Shown here: in pieces, positions 1 through 12,500 of the stretch
Position numbering within the stretch: the stretch's first letter is position 1
Layout: every line of letters starts with the position of its first letter
Assembly (NCBI GenBank): GCA_018894105.1
Contig: CM032126.1
Span: 10,567,001-10,631,000 of the forward strand
Length of the DNA: 64,000 nt
Reading direction: 5' to 3'
Source of the DNA: Jacaranda mimosifolia
Taxonomy: Eukaryota > Streptophyta > Magnoliopsida > Lamiales > Bignoniaceae
Position numbers and translations under genes: made by a program
The notes under the pieces: generated by a model
Told to the model about the DNA's origin: nothing
Database searches by the model: none
Seen by the model: only the letters and a program-made list of their open reading frames with translations

Positions 1-1050
1 ACAAAATATAGCATAATTGATGATGCTAAGGACTGAGAGCTGGAGAATTGGGTCCAGAGGCCCACTTTAGTTGACTAGGAAGTTAGCTATAAATGAATGT
101 GGTGACGAGAGTGGATCGAGTTCTGCAACCAAGCAACACACATGAGGCTAGCCAAGGAGGCATTTGGCTAAGGCACTTCGATACTCAAGTCCGTATAATC
201 GATCAGAATTTAGAGCAGCAGAGCGAGGGCCAAAGTTATAATGACTGTAGCTCATGGCACAATTGCAATGGGATATTTATAGTCCCAAGTGGGAGATCAA
301 AATGTCCGTGGTACCCTTGCTCTTGCAGGGAGGACCTTTGTCCTTGCATGAGGGTTTTTGGGTCTTTTCCTTATCTAGAATCCTCCTTCTATCCTTTTGG
401 GATATGGTGGAGATCTCCGCATTTAATGCAAAGGCAAGCAACCTGTCAGTGTAACTAATGTGGCAGAGTAGTGGTTGAGTGCATTTAATGCGACAACAAT
501 TGGGGATGAGAGAAACCTTTCTGTCTCGCAGGTCGACCTATTCTGGTCGAGATGTCTCCCCAATCATGGGTCTCTCTGCCACACTCTGGTCGAATGCATG
601 ACTTCTTCTGGTCGACCTATTCTGGTCGAGATGTCTCCCCACTGTGGGTCTCTTCGCCACACTTTGGTCGAATGCATGACTTCTTTTGGTTGACCTATTT
701 AGGTTGAAATGTCTCCCCGATCATAGGTCTCTCTATCACACTCTGGTCGAATGCATGACTTCTTCGAGTCGAGATGACTCTCTGCCAGTGAACCTTTCAA
801 CCATGGCCTGGTCGATTGAAGGAAGACTAATAGACTTTATTGGTCGACTAGCCCAGTGTATTCTTAGGTCTAGGGTGGTTCTATTAGGTTTGTTGGGCTC
901 ATCTTACTTCCTCATATCAATAATAATCCTAAACATTTTCTTAGGAATTCATATGTAATATAGCAGAATAATCCTAAATGTTCTCCTACCTACCTAACAA
1001 CCATTGCCTGGGTCACCTCTACTTCTACCTTAAGCAAATTTGTGGGGGAC
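1..1050. repeat. Probable old LTR or retroelement fragment
   Basis: This stretch has no convincing gene. It holds a promoter-like TATTTATA at about 273-281, a tandem repeat rich in GGTCGA (531-767, listed separately), and a GTGGGGGACTA-type purine run near 1041-1052. That run resembles the polypurine tract plus LTR start of a plant retrotransposon. Short open frames here look like chance. I could not find a second copy in the window to prove LTR ends, so the class is an inference. Confidence 0.3.
531..767. repeat. 79-bp tandem repeat, three copies
   Basis: The unit begins GGTCGACCTATTCTGGTCGA and recurs at 531, 610 and 689, exactly 79 bp apart. A partial fourth copy trails off after 768. Copies differ at a minority of positions; the third has GGTTGACC in place of GGTCGACC. 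Inside each unit GGTCGA itself recurs, giving a shorter sub-period. No coding role is evident. Confidence 0.85.
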
Positions 1051-2141
1051 TATGCTTTTTAATACCTTTTTGTACTTAAAAAATACATTTACTTTGATGG
1101 ATGGAATGTAGGATCGATAGAGAAATTATAAGATTATACAAAAAATAACTCATCTCATTTATTAGTGGGATAGGCCATCCCATATTTAGTGTATATATTT
1201 CATTGGGCTTAATCATGGACTTTCATATGTTAAAGTGAACACTAGATTAAATTGGATAAATCATTGTATTCAACCTAGTCCAATAAAGTAAATATTCCCT
1301 AATAAAATTTGGGCTTTTGTATCTCTTTAAATGAGCTCCCCCAACCTCTAGTCGTTTGATGATAAGGTTCTCTATAATTTTACAATACATTAAGAAAATA
1401 CCCTTTACCACTTTTCTTTATTCATCTTTTCCATGTGAAAGTCTCCACTAGCATTTTTCTATTTTACATCTTCTAGGGAGTTGTTATTTTCTTACAAGCT
1501 ATTGATCTCTATTAAGCATTAAAAGAATATAATTATTTATTTCTTCCCTCAAACTATGGGCATTTCCTACTAAGTACATTGATTTCCTTCCTGAGTGCCT
1601 CCAATCCCAAACAAGCTCCCAATCCACTCCCTATCAACAATTATCTAAAAAATTATATTCTACAAATTCTACCTCATCAATAGTTGAATCATCTACTCTA
1701 CTTCTTCCTTAGGCCATAACAAGATAAATAGTAAGAATTATTGGGTGTATCTCCAACCTTTGCAAAAGTAGTGTAGGTCGTTCAACTATTACTGCTAACT
1801 GGCTATTATCAATTATTGCAAACTACTTAATGATAAAGCTCTCGTTTATGCATGAGCTAAAAAAAAAATGCTCAACAGAAGGCCTCAAATCTTTAAAACA
1901 AATTCCACAAGCACCCAAAAGAGTAGTTAAGCTTACACCTCAACCTTCTTCAAAAGATTTCTGTACGAAGATCCAATCTATTAAGGTTACATTAGAGGAA
2001 GAGAAATTTGTCTTCTGAATAAAATGAGCTCCTAATGTCACATTTTTCTTTTTCCCATGATTCTATCTACTAGATATAAGTTATGAGCTAGAGCATGACT
2101 TCTTTAGAGGGATAGCCTCAGGCATTATTGTTGCCATATTT
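1051..2141. other. AT-rich intergenic DNA, no gene seen
   Basis: No frame here resembles a known protein. A 62-codon frame at 1830-2018 is Lys-rich and short and is probably chance. The segment ends where the first copia LTR begins. Confidence 0.5.
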
Positions 2142-3459
2142 TGCTGTAATTAGAATAATTTAAGCATAATTACATGTTTAAAAATAGAGTAATTATATTT
2201 GGATGGATGCCAATTAGGTTGAAATCCAAAGATAATTATGGGTTAAAATAGAGGAGGAAAAAATGGTTAAGTGCCATGAATTGAGTTGTCCCACATAGGA
2301 ATTTTGACAAAGTGGAGACTAGCATGTGCCTTATAAAACTAAGTGGAGGAGTTGAAGGGTTATTTCAACCCTTCAATTGTCTCACATTGGTTTTATAAAG
2401 AAGTATGGACTAATATATATTGAACTTAAGAATGAATGCTTGTTAAAAGTGTTCATTAGGGGATTCATATGGGTGGATCACGTGCGTGCCGGTGCCGGCA
2501 CCCGACTTGGCTCCGGCTTCGGATCCAGACGCGGGCACGAGCATTAGGGTGAATTGTCTTAGTCTCAGTATTATCTTTTTGGACAAAATTCAATTGGAAT
2601 TTTAAATTTCAAATTTAAAATTCAAACTCTACTTAATCGGGACATGATCGGATATTAGGGGTTTGACCGAGTAAACCCTAATTGGAGATTTAGCCGTTGA
2701 TAACCAGGGTTTGACCAAGTAAAAACCCTAGCCACTCTTAATTAGGGTTTGACTACCGTTAAAGCCCATAAACGTGTTTAAGGCCTTTAAATGCATCCGG
2801 CCCTAATTTTCTCTATGCAGACTTGAGAATGAACTTACATAGAAAAACAAAATATCCTACCTGATACTAGTTATTCTCCATCTTCCCTCTCTATGATATC
2901 TCCCTATTATCTTCCTGTCTTTCATTCATTCCGGCGATTGAGTTACTGTTCGAGGTGAACGAAACGGAGTGCACCTGATCGCTCTAGACCATCTCATCCT
3001 GGGAGGAGCAGCATTGTACCTATTGCACTGGCGAGTCGGGGCATTCATTTCTTCAAGGCAAACAAAAGAATTCTATGATTTGGTCTTTTAGTTGGTTCTA
3101 TTACGATACGTGATCTTCAGATAAGTTTCTTGAATTCCTTGTAGTTAAATTACACAAACTGACTCAGTTAAATTCTTCATATATGTTTTATTGTTTTTGA
3201 TGCCTCAGTTGTTATGTAATTTTGGCTCTTCTTGATATCGTAAGATGTTGAATATATATATATATATATGAATTCTATTATGCATTGATTATGTTGAATA
3301 TATAATTCGTATCATGCCTATTGTACTGGAATTTATAATTTGATAAAAATGCACATTTTGCCATCTTGTGATTATCTGTTTGAACTTTTGATATTCTGAA
3401 TTACATTATTGATTTATTTCATTGCACTGCTACATGTTGGTAATATTCTGGCAACAATA
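2142..3459 (+). repeat. Copia LTR 1 (5' LTR)
   Basis: It aligns with the LTRs at 8134 and 14115 from TGCTGTAATT to GCAACAATA. It carries the plant-LTR motif GTCCCACAT twice (near 2288 and 2384). It lacks the CTATAAATAG box present in the other two: around 2811-2820 it reads CTCTATGCAGACTTGAG, so about 20 bp including the TATA box are missing. Confidence 0.85.
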
Positions 3460-3600
3460 GTCTTGAAGAAACTAACATTACATGTGTTATTTATCTGTCG
3501 AGATTTCTAATTAGATTTTCTATCTATGAATCTTGCCTGGAAAATTCTGGAATTCTACCTAGACATCCTGCTTTAGGATTATTTTTCTTGAGAAATTTGT

Positions 3601-6600
3601 AATGGGTTCTACGTCTTATGTTGTTCGTGACATAGTGTCAGCAAAAGTTGACCTTTTTCGGACTGTTAGAAAAATTCTCGGGCCAATATTTTAAGCATTA
3701 GCAACAGCGCATGAAAATATAGCCGACGATGAAAGTCTTCTTTCGTTGATTCAGTTAACCATGCTGGAACCAACTGAAACTAATCCTAAAACTAAAGAAA
3801 TAGTCAAATGGAAAATAAGGGATCAGATTGTTCGAGGAGTGATTATGTCAGCTTTGTCTGATACACTCTTTGATGTATACTGTTCTGATTCCTATATGAC
3901 TAAGTCTTTAGGGGATAAATTGGATAGGAAATACAATACTAAAGAGCAGAGGCTCGAAAAGTATATGATTACCAAATTCCTGAAGTATCATATGGTTGAA
4001 GGAAGGTCTACATCTTAACAGACACATGAACTGATCAATTTAGAGCATTCCTTTGTTGATGCTGATATAAAACTTCCTAAGAAACTCATGGTCATGTTAA
4101 TTGTCGATAAGTTCCCCAAGTCATGGGAAAGTTTTAGCATGACTCTAAAGCATCAAAATGGAAAACTGACTTTAGATAATATGATGATCGCCATAAGCAC
4201 TGAAGAGGAACACAAAAATCAAACTCATAATGTTTCTATTGAGTATCTTCCTAAGGCAAATGTGATATTAGGAAAGAAGAAAGTCAACATGAACTCGAAC
4301 TCTAAAACCATCGATAAAGGAAAAGCTAAAAATAATAGGAAACCAAAGGCAAACAGGCCTTGCTGGAATTCTGGACAAAAGGGGCATTAGGCTAAGAAGT
4401 GTCCCTCCAAGAAAGCCTAGGTTAAAGCCCAGTCCGCTGGACCAGTTGTCAACATGGTTGTTGGAGACACTAGCGAAGCTAGAGTTCATGATGCATCCAT
4501 AGACGAGTACGTTTCTTTCAAACCCAAATTATTCTCTATCTATGAACCATATGATTGGCTGATAGACACTAGTGCTAACGTGCACATTTGTGCTAACAAA
4601 TCACTATTTATATCTTACCAGTCTACTAGCCGAAGGACTATGATGATGGGAAACTCAAGTGCAACAAAAGTGTTTAGGATAGGACACATGGACCTGAAAT
4701 TTCCTTCGAGGCGCATACTATCTCTGCAAAGGGTGCATCATGTTCCAGCAGTTCGAAGAAATATCATTAGCAGTTCTGTAATAGTTGGGGAAGGTTATGA
4801 AATTTCCTTTAAATCAAATAAAGTTGTAATTTTACATTACGGTACTTTCATTTGTAAAGGTTATCTTTCCGATGGTTTGTTCAAATTACGATATGAGAAC
4901 ATTATTTGGTCTATTGAATTTTCTAATTCTCCTGTTATAAATGTTGCTGAGAATTCATCTATTTGGCATAGTCATTTAGGACACTTAACTTTTAGTTCTA
5001 TCAAATGAATGAAGAAATTAAATCTAATTCCTAAACATGAAATTGAACGAGGTCATAAATGTCAAATTTGTGCTGAAGCTAAGCAAGTTAGAAAGCCTTA
5101 CCACTCGATTGAAAGGCAAACTGAAATTCTTGACTTAGTGCACACAAATATTTGTGGGTTCAATGGGGTCTTAACAAAAGACAATAAAAGATAGTTTATC
5201 ACCTTTATAGATGATAGCAGTAGGTATTGTTATGTCTATTTATTAAAACATAAAGATTAAGCACTAGAAAATTTCATTACGTTCAAAAACGAAACACAAA
5301 CTAGTATAAAACTTAAACGGTTAAGGTCATATAGGGATGGAGAATATAAGTCCAACCCATTTCATGAATACTGCCATAATTTTGGCATAATTCATGAAGA
5401 AAATGCTCCTTATTCTCCTGCTTCGAATAGGATAGCTGAGAAAGAATAGAACTTTTCTAGACATGATTAACAGTCTACTTTTAAATTTTGGACCGCCCAA
5501 GAACATGTAGGGGAAGCTCAGAATACGGCTTGCCATATTATGAATAGAGTTTCCCTAAAACATAAAGAAAACACTCTATTTGAATTCTGGAAAAGTAGGA
5601 AACTTAGTCGAAAATACTTTTGAGTGTGGGGTTGTCTTGCAAAAGTTCTAGTCCCTGAACACAAGAGGAAGAAGTTAGGTCCTAAGATGATTGATGCGGT
5701 CTTTCTAGGCTATGGAGAAACATCTTATGCTATGAGATTTTTGGTTATCCAATCAGAAATTTTGAGTATAGATGCAAACACTATAGTTGAATTTCGCGAT
5801 GCTACGTTCTTTGACAACGTGTTTCCCATGAAGACTGGGATACCTCAAAATGTTTCTCTAGATTCAACCCTTGAGTCTACATCGATTCCTGATCATGTGG
5901 AAAAGATGACAAATATGGGGGTTAGTCCGAGTAGACCGACATAGTTCCTGGAGAACTGGATGAACCTAGACGGAGTAAAAGGGCTAGAATCACTAAGGAC
6001 TTTGGGAGTGACTTTGTTACTTACAATGTCGAGGGTGATCCTATTACCCTCAAAGATGCTATAGCTTCTCCTGAAGCTAAGCATTGGAAGGAAGCCATTA
6101 AGAGTGAGATGGATTCTATTGTCTCGAATGGGACATGGGAATTAGTCGATCTCCCTCCAGGGTGTACTACTATAGGAAGCAAGTGGATTTTCAAAAAGAA
6201 ACTTAAGTCTGACGGGACTATTGATAAGTTTAAAGCCAAGCTAGTTGCTAAAGGGTTTAGGCCAAAAAATGGGAGTAGATTATTTTGACACCTATTCCCC
6301 AGTAGCTCGTTTGACTACCATCTGAGTGCTTATAACACTGGCTTCCATATATGATTTCCCCATTCACCAAATGGATGTGAAAATAGCCTTTTTGTATGGT
6401 GATCTTGAGGAAGAAATCTATATGGATCAACCTGAGGGATTTGAAGCTTCTGGAAATGAGCAAAAAGTTTGCAAGCTTGTTAAATCACTTTATGGTTTAA
6501 AACAAACACCTAAACAATGGCATGAAATGTTTGGCAAAACCATACAGTCATTTGGCTTCACTGTAAACGATAATGACAAGTGCATCTGCTACAAAGTTAA

Positions 6601-7586
6601 AGGTGATAACTGTATTGTGTTATCCTTGTGTGTTGATGACATTCTACTGATTGGCTCCAACACTAAGATTGTTAATGACACTAAATGTTTCTTAAAGAAT
6701 AAGTTTGAAATGAAAGATATGGGTGTTGCAAATATAATTCTTGGACTTAAGTTGACTTGTTCAGCTGAGGGCATAGTAGTCTCGCAATCTCACTATATTG
6801 AGAAGATAATTGAGAAATTTGACTATAAACAGAGTAGAATCGCAAAAATACCATAAGATCCTTCGATGGCTCTTTTTAAGAATGAAGTTGGTATACTAGT
6901 GTCTCAATTGAGGTATTCTCAAATAATTGGTAGCTTGCAATATCTTGCTAACGGCTCAAGACCAGATATCTCATTTGCGGTCTCTAAGCTTGCCAGATAT
7001 ACAAGTTGTCCTAATCGAACCCATTGGGAGGCTTTGGATAGGGTACTTCGATATCTAAAGGGCTCAGCCTCACTAGCCTTGCACTACAAGAGATTTCCTA
7101 TAGTGACGGAATGGTACAGTGACGCTAGTTGGATAGCCAAAAACTCCAGTAGTAATGGGTGTACAGGGTATGTATTTTACCTTGGGTGGAGGCGCTGTCT
7201 CCTGGAAGTTTACTAAACAGACTTTGGTAACTCGGTCCACTTTTGAGGCTGAGTTGTGTGCTTTAGATACTACTGGGACAGAGGTAGAATGGCTACATGG
7301 GATGATGGTACAATTGCCCATGGTAACCAAATCTCTTTCAGGAATTGCAGTACATTGTGATAACCAAACTACAATTGCAAAGATTAGAAGTTCAAAGTTC
7401 AATCAAAAGACTAAAATGCACATCCAAGTTAAACTAATGTCTATAAGGGAGTTAGTATCTAATAGGATTATAGCAATCGACTTTGTTGGATCCAAAGACA
7501 ACATTGTAGACCCTTTAACTAAAAGACTTGATTCGTCCTCAGTTCATAAATTCAAGTTGGAGATGGGACTAAAAACCCATCAGTGA
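3601..7586 (+). pseudogene. Broken copia gag-pol polyprotein, element 1
   Basis: The frame opens at MGSTSY (3601) and ends at the TGA at 7584-7586, the same place as in element 2. In order it holds: a gag-like start; a degenerate zinc knuckle near 4360-4405 (second Cys changed to Ser, then a stop after the His); a protease site reading WLIDTSANVH near 4555-4585; the integrase zinc region WHSHLGH...CQICAEAKQ (about 4963-5090); an integrase core piece TFIDDSSRY near 5200; reverse transcriptase blocks KWIFKKKLKSDG (about 6181), HQMDVKIAFLYGDLEEEIYM (about 6365) and the catalytic CVDDILLIGS (about 6628); and RNase H pieces YSDASW and STFEAELCALD (7117-7270). At least ten stops or frameshifts break it, for example TGA at 5006 and a stop before 5454. 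It cannot make a full polyprotein. Confidence 0.9.
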
Positions 7587-8133
7587 TATACCTGTAGTGG
7601 CAACCCAACCTACCAAGTGGAGATCCCACAAAGTAGGTTCCATGTGGTATAAACAAGCTGCTGAGTATATCAAGTTGCACTTAAAAATTACATTAATACT
7701 TTGTATCTAGTGTCTCTCCCCTGATTGCCTGATAGGTGCTGACTACTGCTGGTATAGTAAGAGTTTAACTCTGAATGGGGTCTAGTCTTTTAGAAGAGAT
7801 GCGAGCAGTTCATCCCCGAAGACACCCAACTAAGTGAATATAGTCCTTTGGCCGGGACTAAGGAAATGGGATGCTCTTGACAAACATTTATGATACAGGA
7901 TCAGGACACATGGCCTTAATGTGTTAACCCTAAAGATCAGTACATAGCCTTTAGCTCGTTGTTACTAATGGATGCAATCACAATCACTAGTATAAATTCA
8001 AGGCTTAGATCCATTTGTCCCGGTGGTGGTATAAGTTGGATAACTTAGGGAGTGGTTCAATTCGGAATGTACCATTTCTAAAAGCAAGCTATGTTGAGTC
8101 TGATAGCCATTATCTATGGATTTTGTGGGGGAT
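7587..8133 (+). other. Copia element 1, 3' untranslated region and polypurine tract
   Basis: This is non-coding sequence between the end of pol and LTR2, and it closely matches 13565-14114 in element 2. It ends in GATTTTGTGGGGGAT, a typical polypurine tract for plus-strand priming, directly before the LTR TGTTG. Confidence 0.75.
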
Positions 8134-9455
8134 TGTTGTAATTGGCATAATTTAAGCCTAATTACATGTTTAAAAAGAGAGAAATTATGTTTGGATGGAT
8201 GCCAATTAGGTTGGAATCTATAGATAATTATAGTGTTAAAATAGAGGAGGAAAAAATGATTAAGTGCTATGAATTGAGTTGTCCCACATAGGAACTTTGA
8301 CAAAGTGGAGACTAGCTTGTGTCTTATTAAAGTAAGTAGAGGAGTTGAAAGGTTATTTCCACCCTTCACTTGCCCCACATTGGTTTTATAAAGAAATGTA
8401 GACTAGTATATATTGAACTTAAGAATGAATGCTTGCTAAAAATGTTCATTAGGGGGTTCATATAGGTGGACCACATACGTGCCACTGCCGCCGCTTGGCC
8501 CATCTCCGGATCCGGGCGCGGGCATTAGGGCGAATTGTCTCAGTCTCAGTATTATATTTTTGGACAAAATTCAATTGGAATTTAAAATTTAAAATTTAAA
8601 ATTCAAACTCTACTTAACTGGGACTTGATCGGATATTAGGGGTTTGACCGAGTAAACCCTAATTGGAGATTTAGCTGTTGATAACTAGGGTTTGACTAAG
8701 TAAAAACCCTAGCCACTCTTAATTAGGGTTAGGCCGCCATTAAGGCCCATAAATGTGTTTAAGGCCTTTAAAGACTGCCGGCCCTAATTTCCTCTATAAA
8801 TAGTTTGCTTCTGGTAGACTTGGGAACGAACACACGCATAAAAAAACAAAATATCCTCTATGTTATATGTTATTCTCTATCTTTCCTCTCTCTAATATCT
8901 CCTTATTATCTCTATATCTTCCTTTCGTTCTGGCTATCTAATTTCGATGATTGAGTTTTTGTTCGAGGTGAACAAGACAGAGTACACTTGATCTCTCTGG
9001 ACCATCTCATCCTGGAAGGAGCAGCACTGTACCCGTTGCACTGGTGAGTCGGGCCATTCGTTTCTTCAAGGTAAACATAAGAATTCATTGATTTGGTCTT
9101 TTAATTAGTTCTGTTATGATACAGGATCTTCAGATAAGTTTCTTGAATTCCTTGTAGTTAAATTACACATGCTGACAGCATGTTTATTATTTTTTATGCC
9201 TCGGTTGTTATGTAATTTTGGCTTTTCCTGAAATCGTAACATGTTGAATATATATAAATATATATGAATTCTGCTATACCTTGATTATGCTGAATATATA
9301 ATTCATATCATGCCTATTGTACATGAATTTATAATTTGATAACAATACACGTTTTGCCGTCTTGTGATTACCTGTTTAAACTCTTGATAATCTGAATTAC
9401 ATTATTGATTTATTTCGTTGCACTGCTGCATGTTGATAATATTCTAGCAACAACA
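8134..9455 (+). repeat. Copia LTR 2 (shared middle LTR)
   Basis: It starts TGTTGTAATT right after the polypurine tract and ends GCAACAACA. It is the 3' LTR of element 1 and the 5' LTR of element 2. It keeps CTATAAATAG at 8794-8803 and both GTCCCACAT-type motifs. In its first 60 bases it matches LTR3 better than LTR1. Confidence 0.88.
8794..8803 (+). promoter_or_regulatory. TATA box of copia LTR 2
   Basis: CTATAAATAG lies about 660 bp into the LTR, where the U3/R border of a plant LTR is expected. The same box is at the same place in LTR3 and absent from LTR1. Confidence 0.6.
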
Positions 9456-9597
9456 ATCTTGAAGAAATGAATATTACGTGTGTTATTTATCTGCTGATAT
9501 TTCTAATTAGATATCCTGTCTAGGAATCTTGCCCGAAAAATTTTGGAATTCTACCTAGACATCCTGCTTTAGGATTATTTTTCTTGAGAAGTCTGTA

Positions 9598-12500
9598 ATG
9601 GGTTCTACGTCTTATGCTGTTGGTGACATAGTGTCAGTGAAAGTTGACCTTTTCGGACAGCCAGAAAAATTCTCGGGCCAGTATTTTAAGCGTTGGCAAC
9701 AACGTATGAAAATATGGCTGATGATGAAAGGTCTTCTTTCGTTGATTCAATTGACCATGCCAGAACCAACTGAAACTGATCCTAAAACTGAAGAAATAGC
9801 CGAATGGAAAATGAGGGATCAGATTGTTTGATGAGTGATTCTATTAGCTTTGTCTGATATACTGTTTGATGTATACTGTTCTGATTCCTATACGGCTAAG
9901 CCTTTATGGGATGAATTGGATAGGAAATACAATACTAAAGAGCAAGGGCTCAAAACGTATTTGGTTTCCAAATTCTTGAAGTATCAGAGGTTGAAGTCTG
10001 GTCCGTATCTAAACAAACACATGAACTGATCAATCTAGAGCATTCCCTGGTTGATGCTAATATGAAACTTCTTGAGAAATTCATGGTCATGTCAATTGTC
10101 GATAAGTTCCCCAAGTCATGGGAAAGTTTCGGCATGACTCTAAAGCATCAAAATGGAAAATTGACTTTAGATGATCTAATTATCACCCTAAGCAATGAAG
10201 AGGAACACAAAAATCAAACTCATAATGCTCCTATTGAGTATCTTCCTAAGGTAAATGTGATATTAGGAAAGAAGAAAGTCAACATGAACTCGAACTCTTA
10301 AACCATTGAAAAGGAAAAGCCAAAATAATAAGAAACCAAAAGCAAACAGGCCTTGCTAGAATTGTGGACAAAAAGGGCATTGGCGTAAGGTGTGTCCCTC
10401 CAAGAAAGCTAAAGTTAAAGCCCAGTTTGCTGGACCAGTTGTCAACATAGTTGTTGGAGACACCAACGAAGCTGGAGTTCTTGATACATCCATAGACGAG
10501 TACGTTTCTTTCAAACCCAAATTATTCCCTATCTATGAACCACATGATTGGCTGATAGACACTAGTGCTAACGTGCACGTTTGTGCTGACAAATCACTGT
10601 TTGTATCTTACCAGCCTATTAACAGAAGGATTGTGATGATAGAAAATTCAAGTGCAGCCAAAGTGTTTGGGATAGGACGCGTGGACCTAAAATTTCCTTT
10701 GGGCCGTATACTGTCTCTGCAAAGGGTGCATCAGGTTCTAGCAGTTCAAAGAAATATCATTACGGATTCTGTAATAGTTAGGGAGGGTTATGAAATTTCC
10801 TTTAAATCAAATAAAGTTGTAATTTTACATTACAACACTTTCATTTGTAAATGTTATCTTTCCAATGGTTTGTTCAAATTGCGAGTTGAGAACATTATTC
10901 TCCTGTTATAAATGTTGTTGAGAATTCATCTATTTGGCATAGTCGTTTAGGACACTTAAATTTTAGTTCTGTCAAATGAATGATGAACTAAAATTTAATT
11001 CCTAGACATGAAATTGAACGAGGTCATAAATGTCAAATATGTGCTAAAGCTAAGCAAGTTAGAAAGTCTTACCACTTGGTTGAAAGGCAAACTGAAATTC
11101 TTGACTTAGCGCACACACATATTTGTGATTTCAATGACGTCTTAACAAAAGACAATAAAAGATACTTTATCACATTTATAGATGACAGCAGTAGGTATTA
11201 TTATGTCTATTTATTAAAACATAAAATGAAGCACTAGAAAATTTCATTAAGTTCAAAAATGAAGCCGAAACAGAAACTGGTAGAAAACTTAAACGGTTAA
11301 GGTCAGATAGGGGTGGAGAATATGGGTCCAACCCATTTCATGAATATTACCGTAATTTCGACATAGTTCATGAAGAAAATGCTCCTTATTCTCCCATTTC
11401 GAATGGGATAGCTGAGCGAAATAATAGAACTTTTATAGACATGATTAATAGTTTACTTTTGAAGTATGGACTGCCCAAGTACATGTGGGGGGAAGCTCTA
11501 AATATAGCTTGCCATATTCTGAATAGAGTTTCCCTGAAACAGAAAGAAAACACTCTATTTGAATTCTAGAAAAATAGGAAACCTAGTCTAAAATAGTTTT
11601 AAGTGTGGGGCTGTCTAGAAAAAGTTCTAGTCCCTGAACACAAGAGGACGAAGTTAGGTCCTAAGACTGTTGATGCGGTCTTTCTAGGCTATGTGGAAAC
11701 ATCTTATGCTATGTGATTTTTGGTTATCAAATCAGAAATTCGAGTATAGATGCAAACACTATAGTTGAATTTTGTGATACTCCGTTCTTTGAGAATGTGT
11801 TTTCCATGAAGACTGGGATACCTCAAAATGTTTCTTTAGATTCAACCCTTGAGTCTACATTGATTCCTGATCATGTGGAAAAGATGACAAATGTGGGGGC
11901 TGGTCCTAGTAGTACCGACACAGTTTCTGGATAACTGGATGAACCTAGATGAAGTAAAAGGGCTAGAATCACTAAGGACTTTGGGAGTGACTTTGTTACT
12001 TATAATGTCGTGGGTGATCATATTACCTTCAAGGATGCTATAGCTTCTCCTGAAGCTAAGCACTGTAAGGAAGCCATTAAGAGTGAGATGGATTCTATTG
12101 TCTCGAATGGGACATAGGAGTTAGTCGATCTCCCTTCAGGGTGTACTACTATAGGAAGCAAGTGGATCTTCAAAAAGAAACTTAAGTCTGATGGGATTGT
12201 TGATAAGTTTAAAGCTAAGCTAGTTGCCAAAGGGTTTAGGAAAAAAATAGGAATAGATTACTTCGACACCTATTCCCCAGTAGCTCGTTTGACTACCATC
12301 CGAGTGCTTATAACACTGGGTTCCATATATGATTTCCCTATTCTCCAGATGGATGTGAAAATAGCCTTTCTGTATGGTGATCTTGAGGAAGAAATCTATA
12401 TGGATCAGCCTGAGGGATTTATAGCTTCTGGAAATGAGCGAAAAGTTTGCAAGCTTGTTAAATCACTTTATGGTTTGAAACAAGCACCTAAATAATGGCA

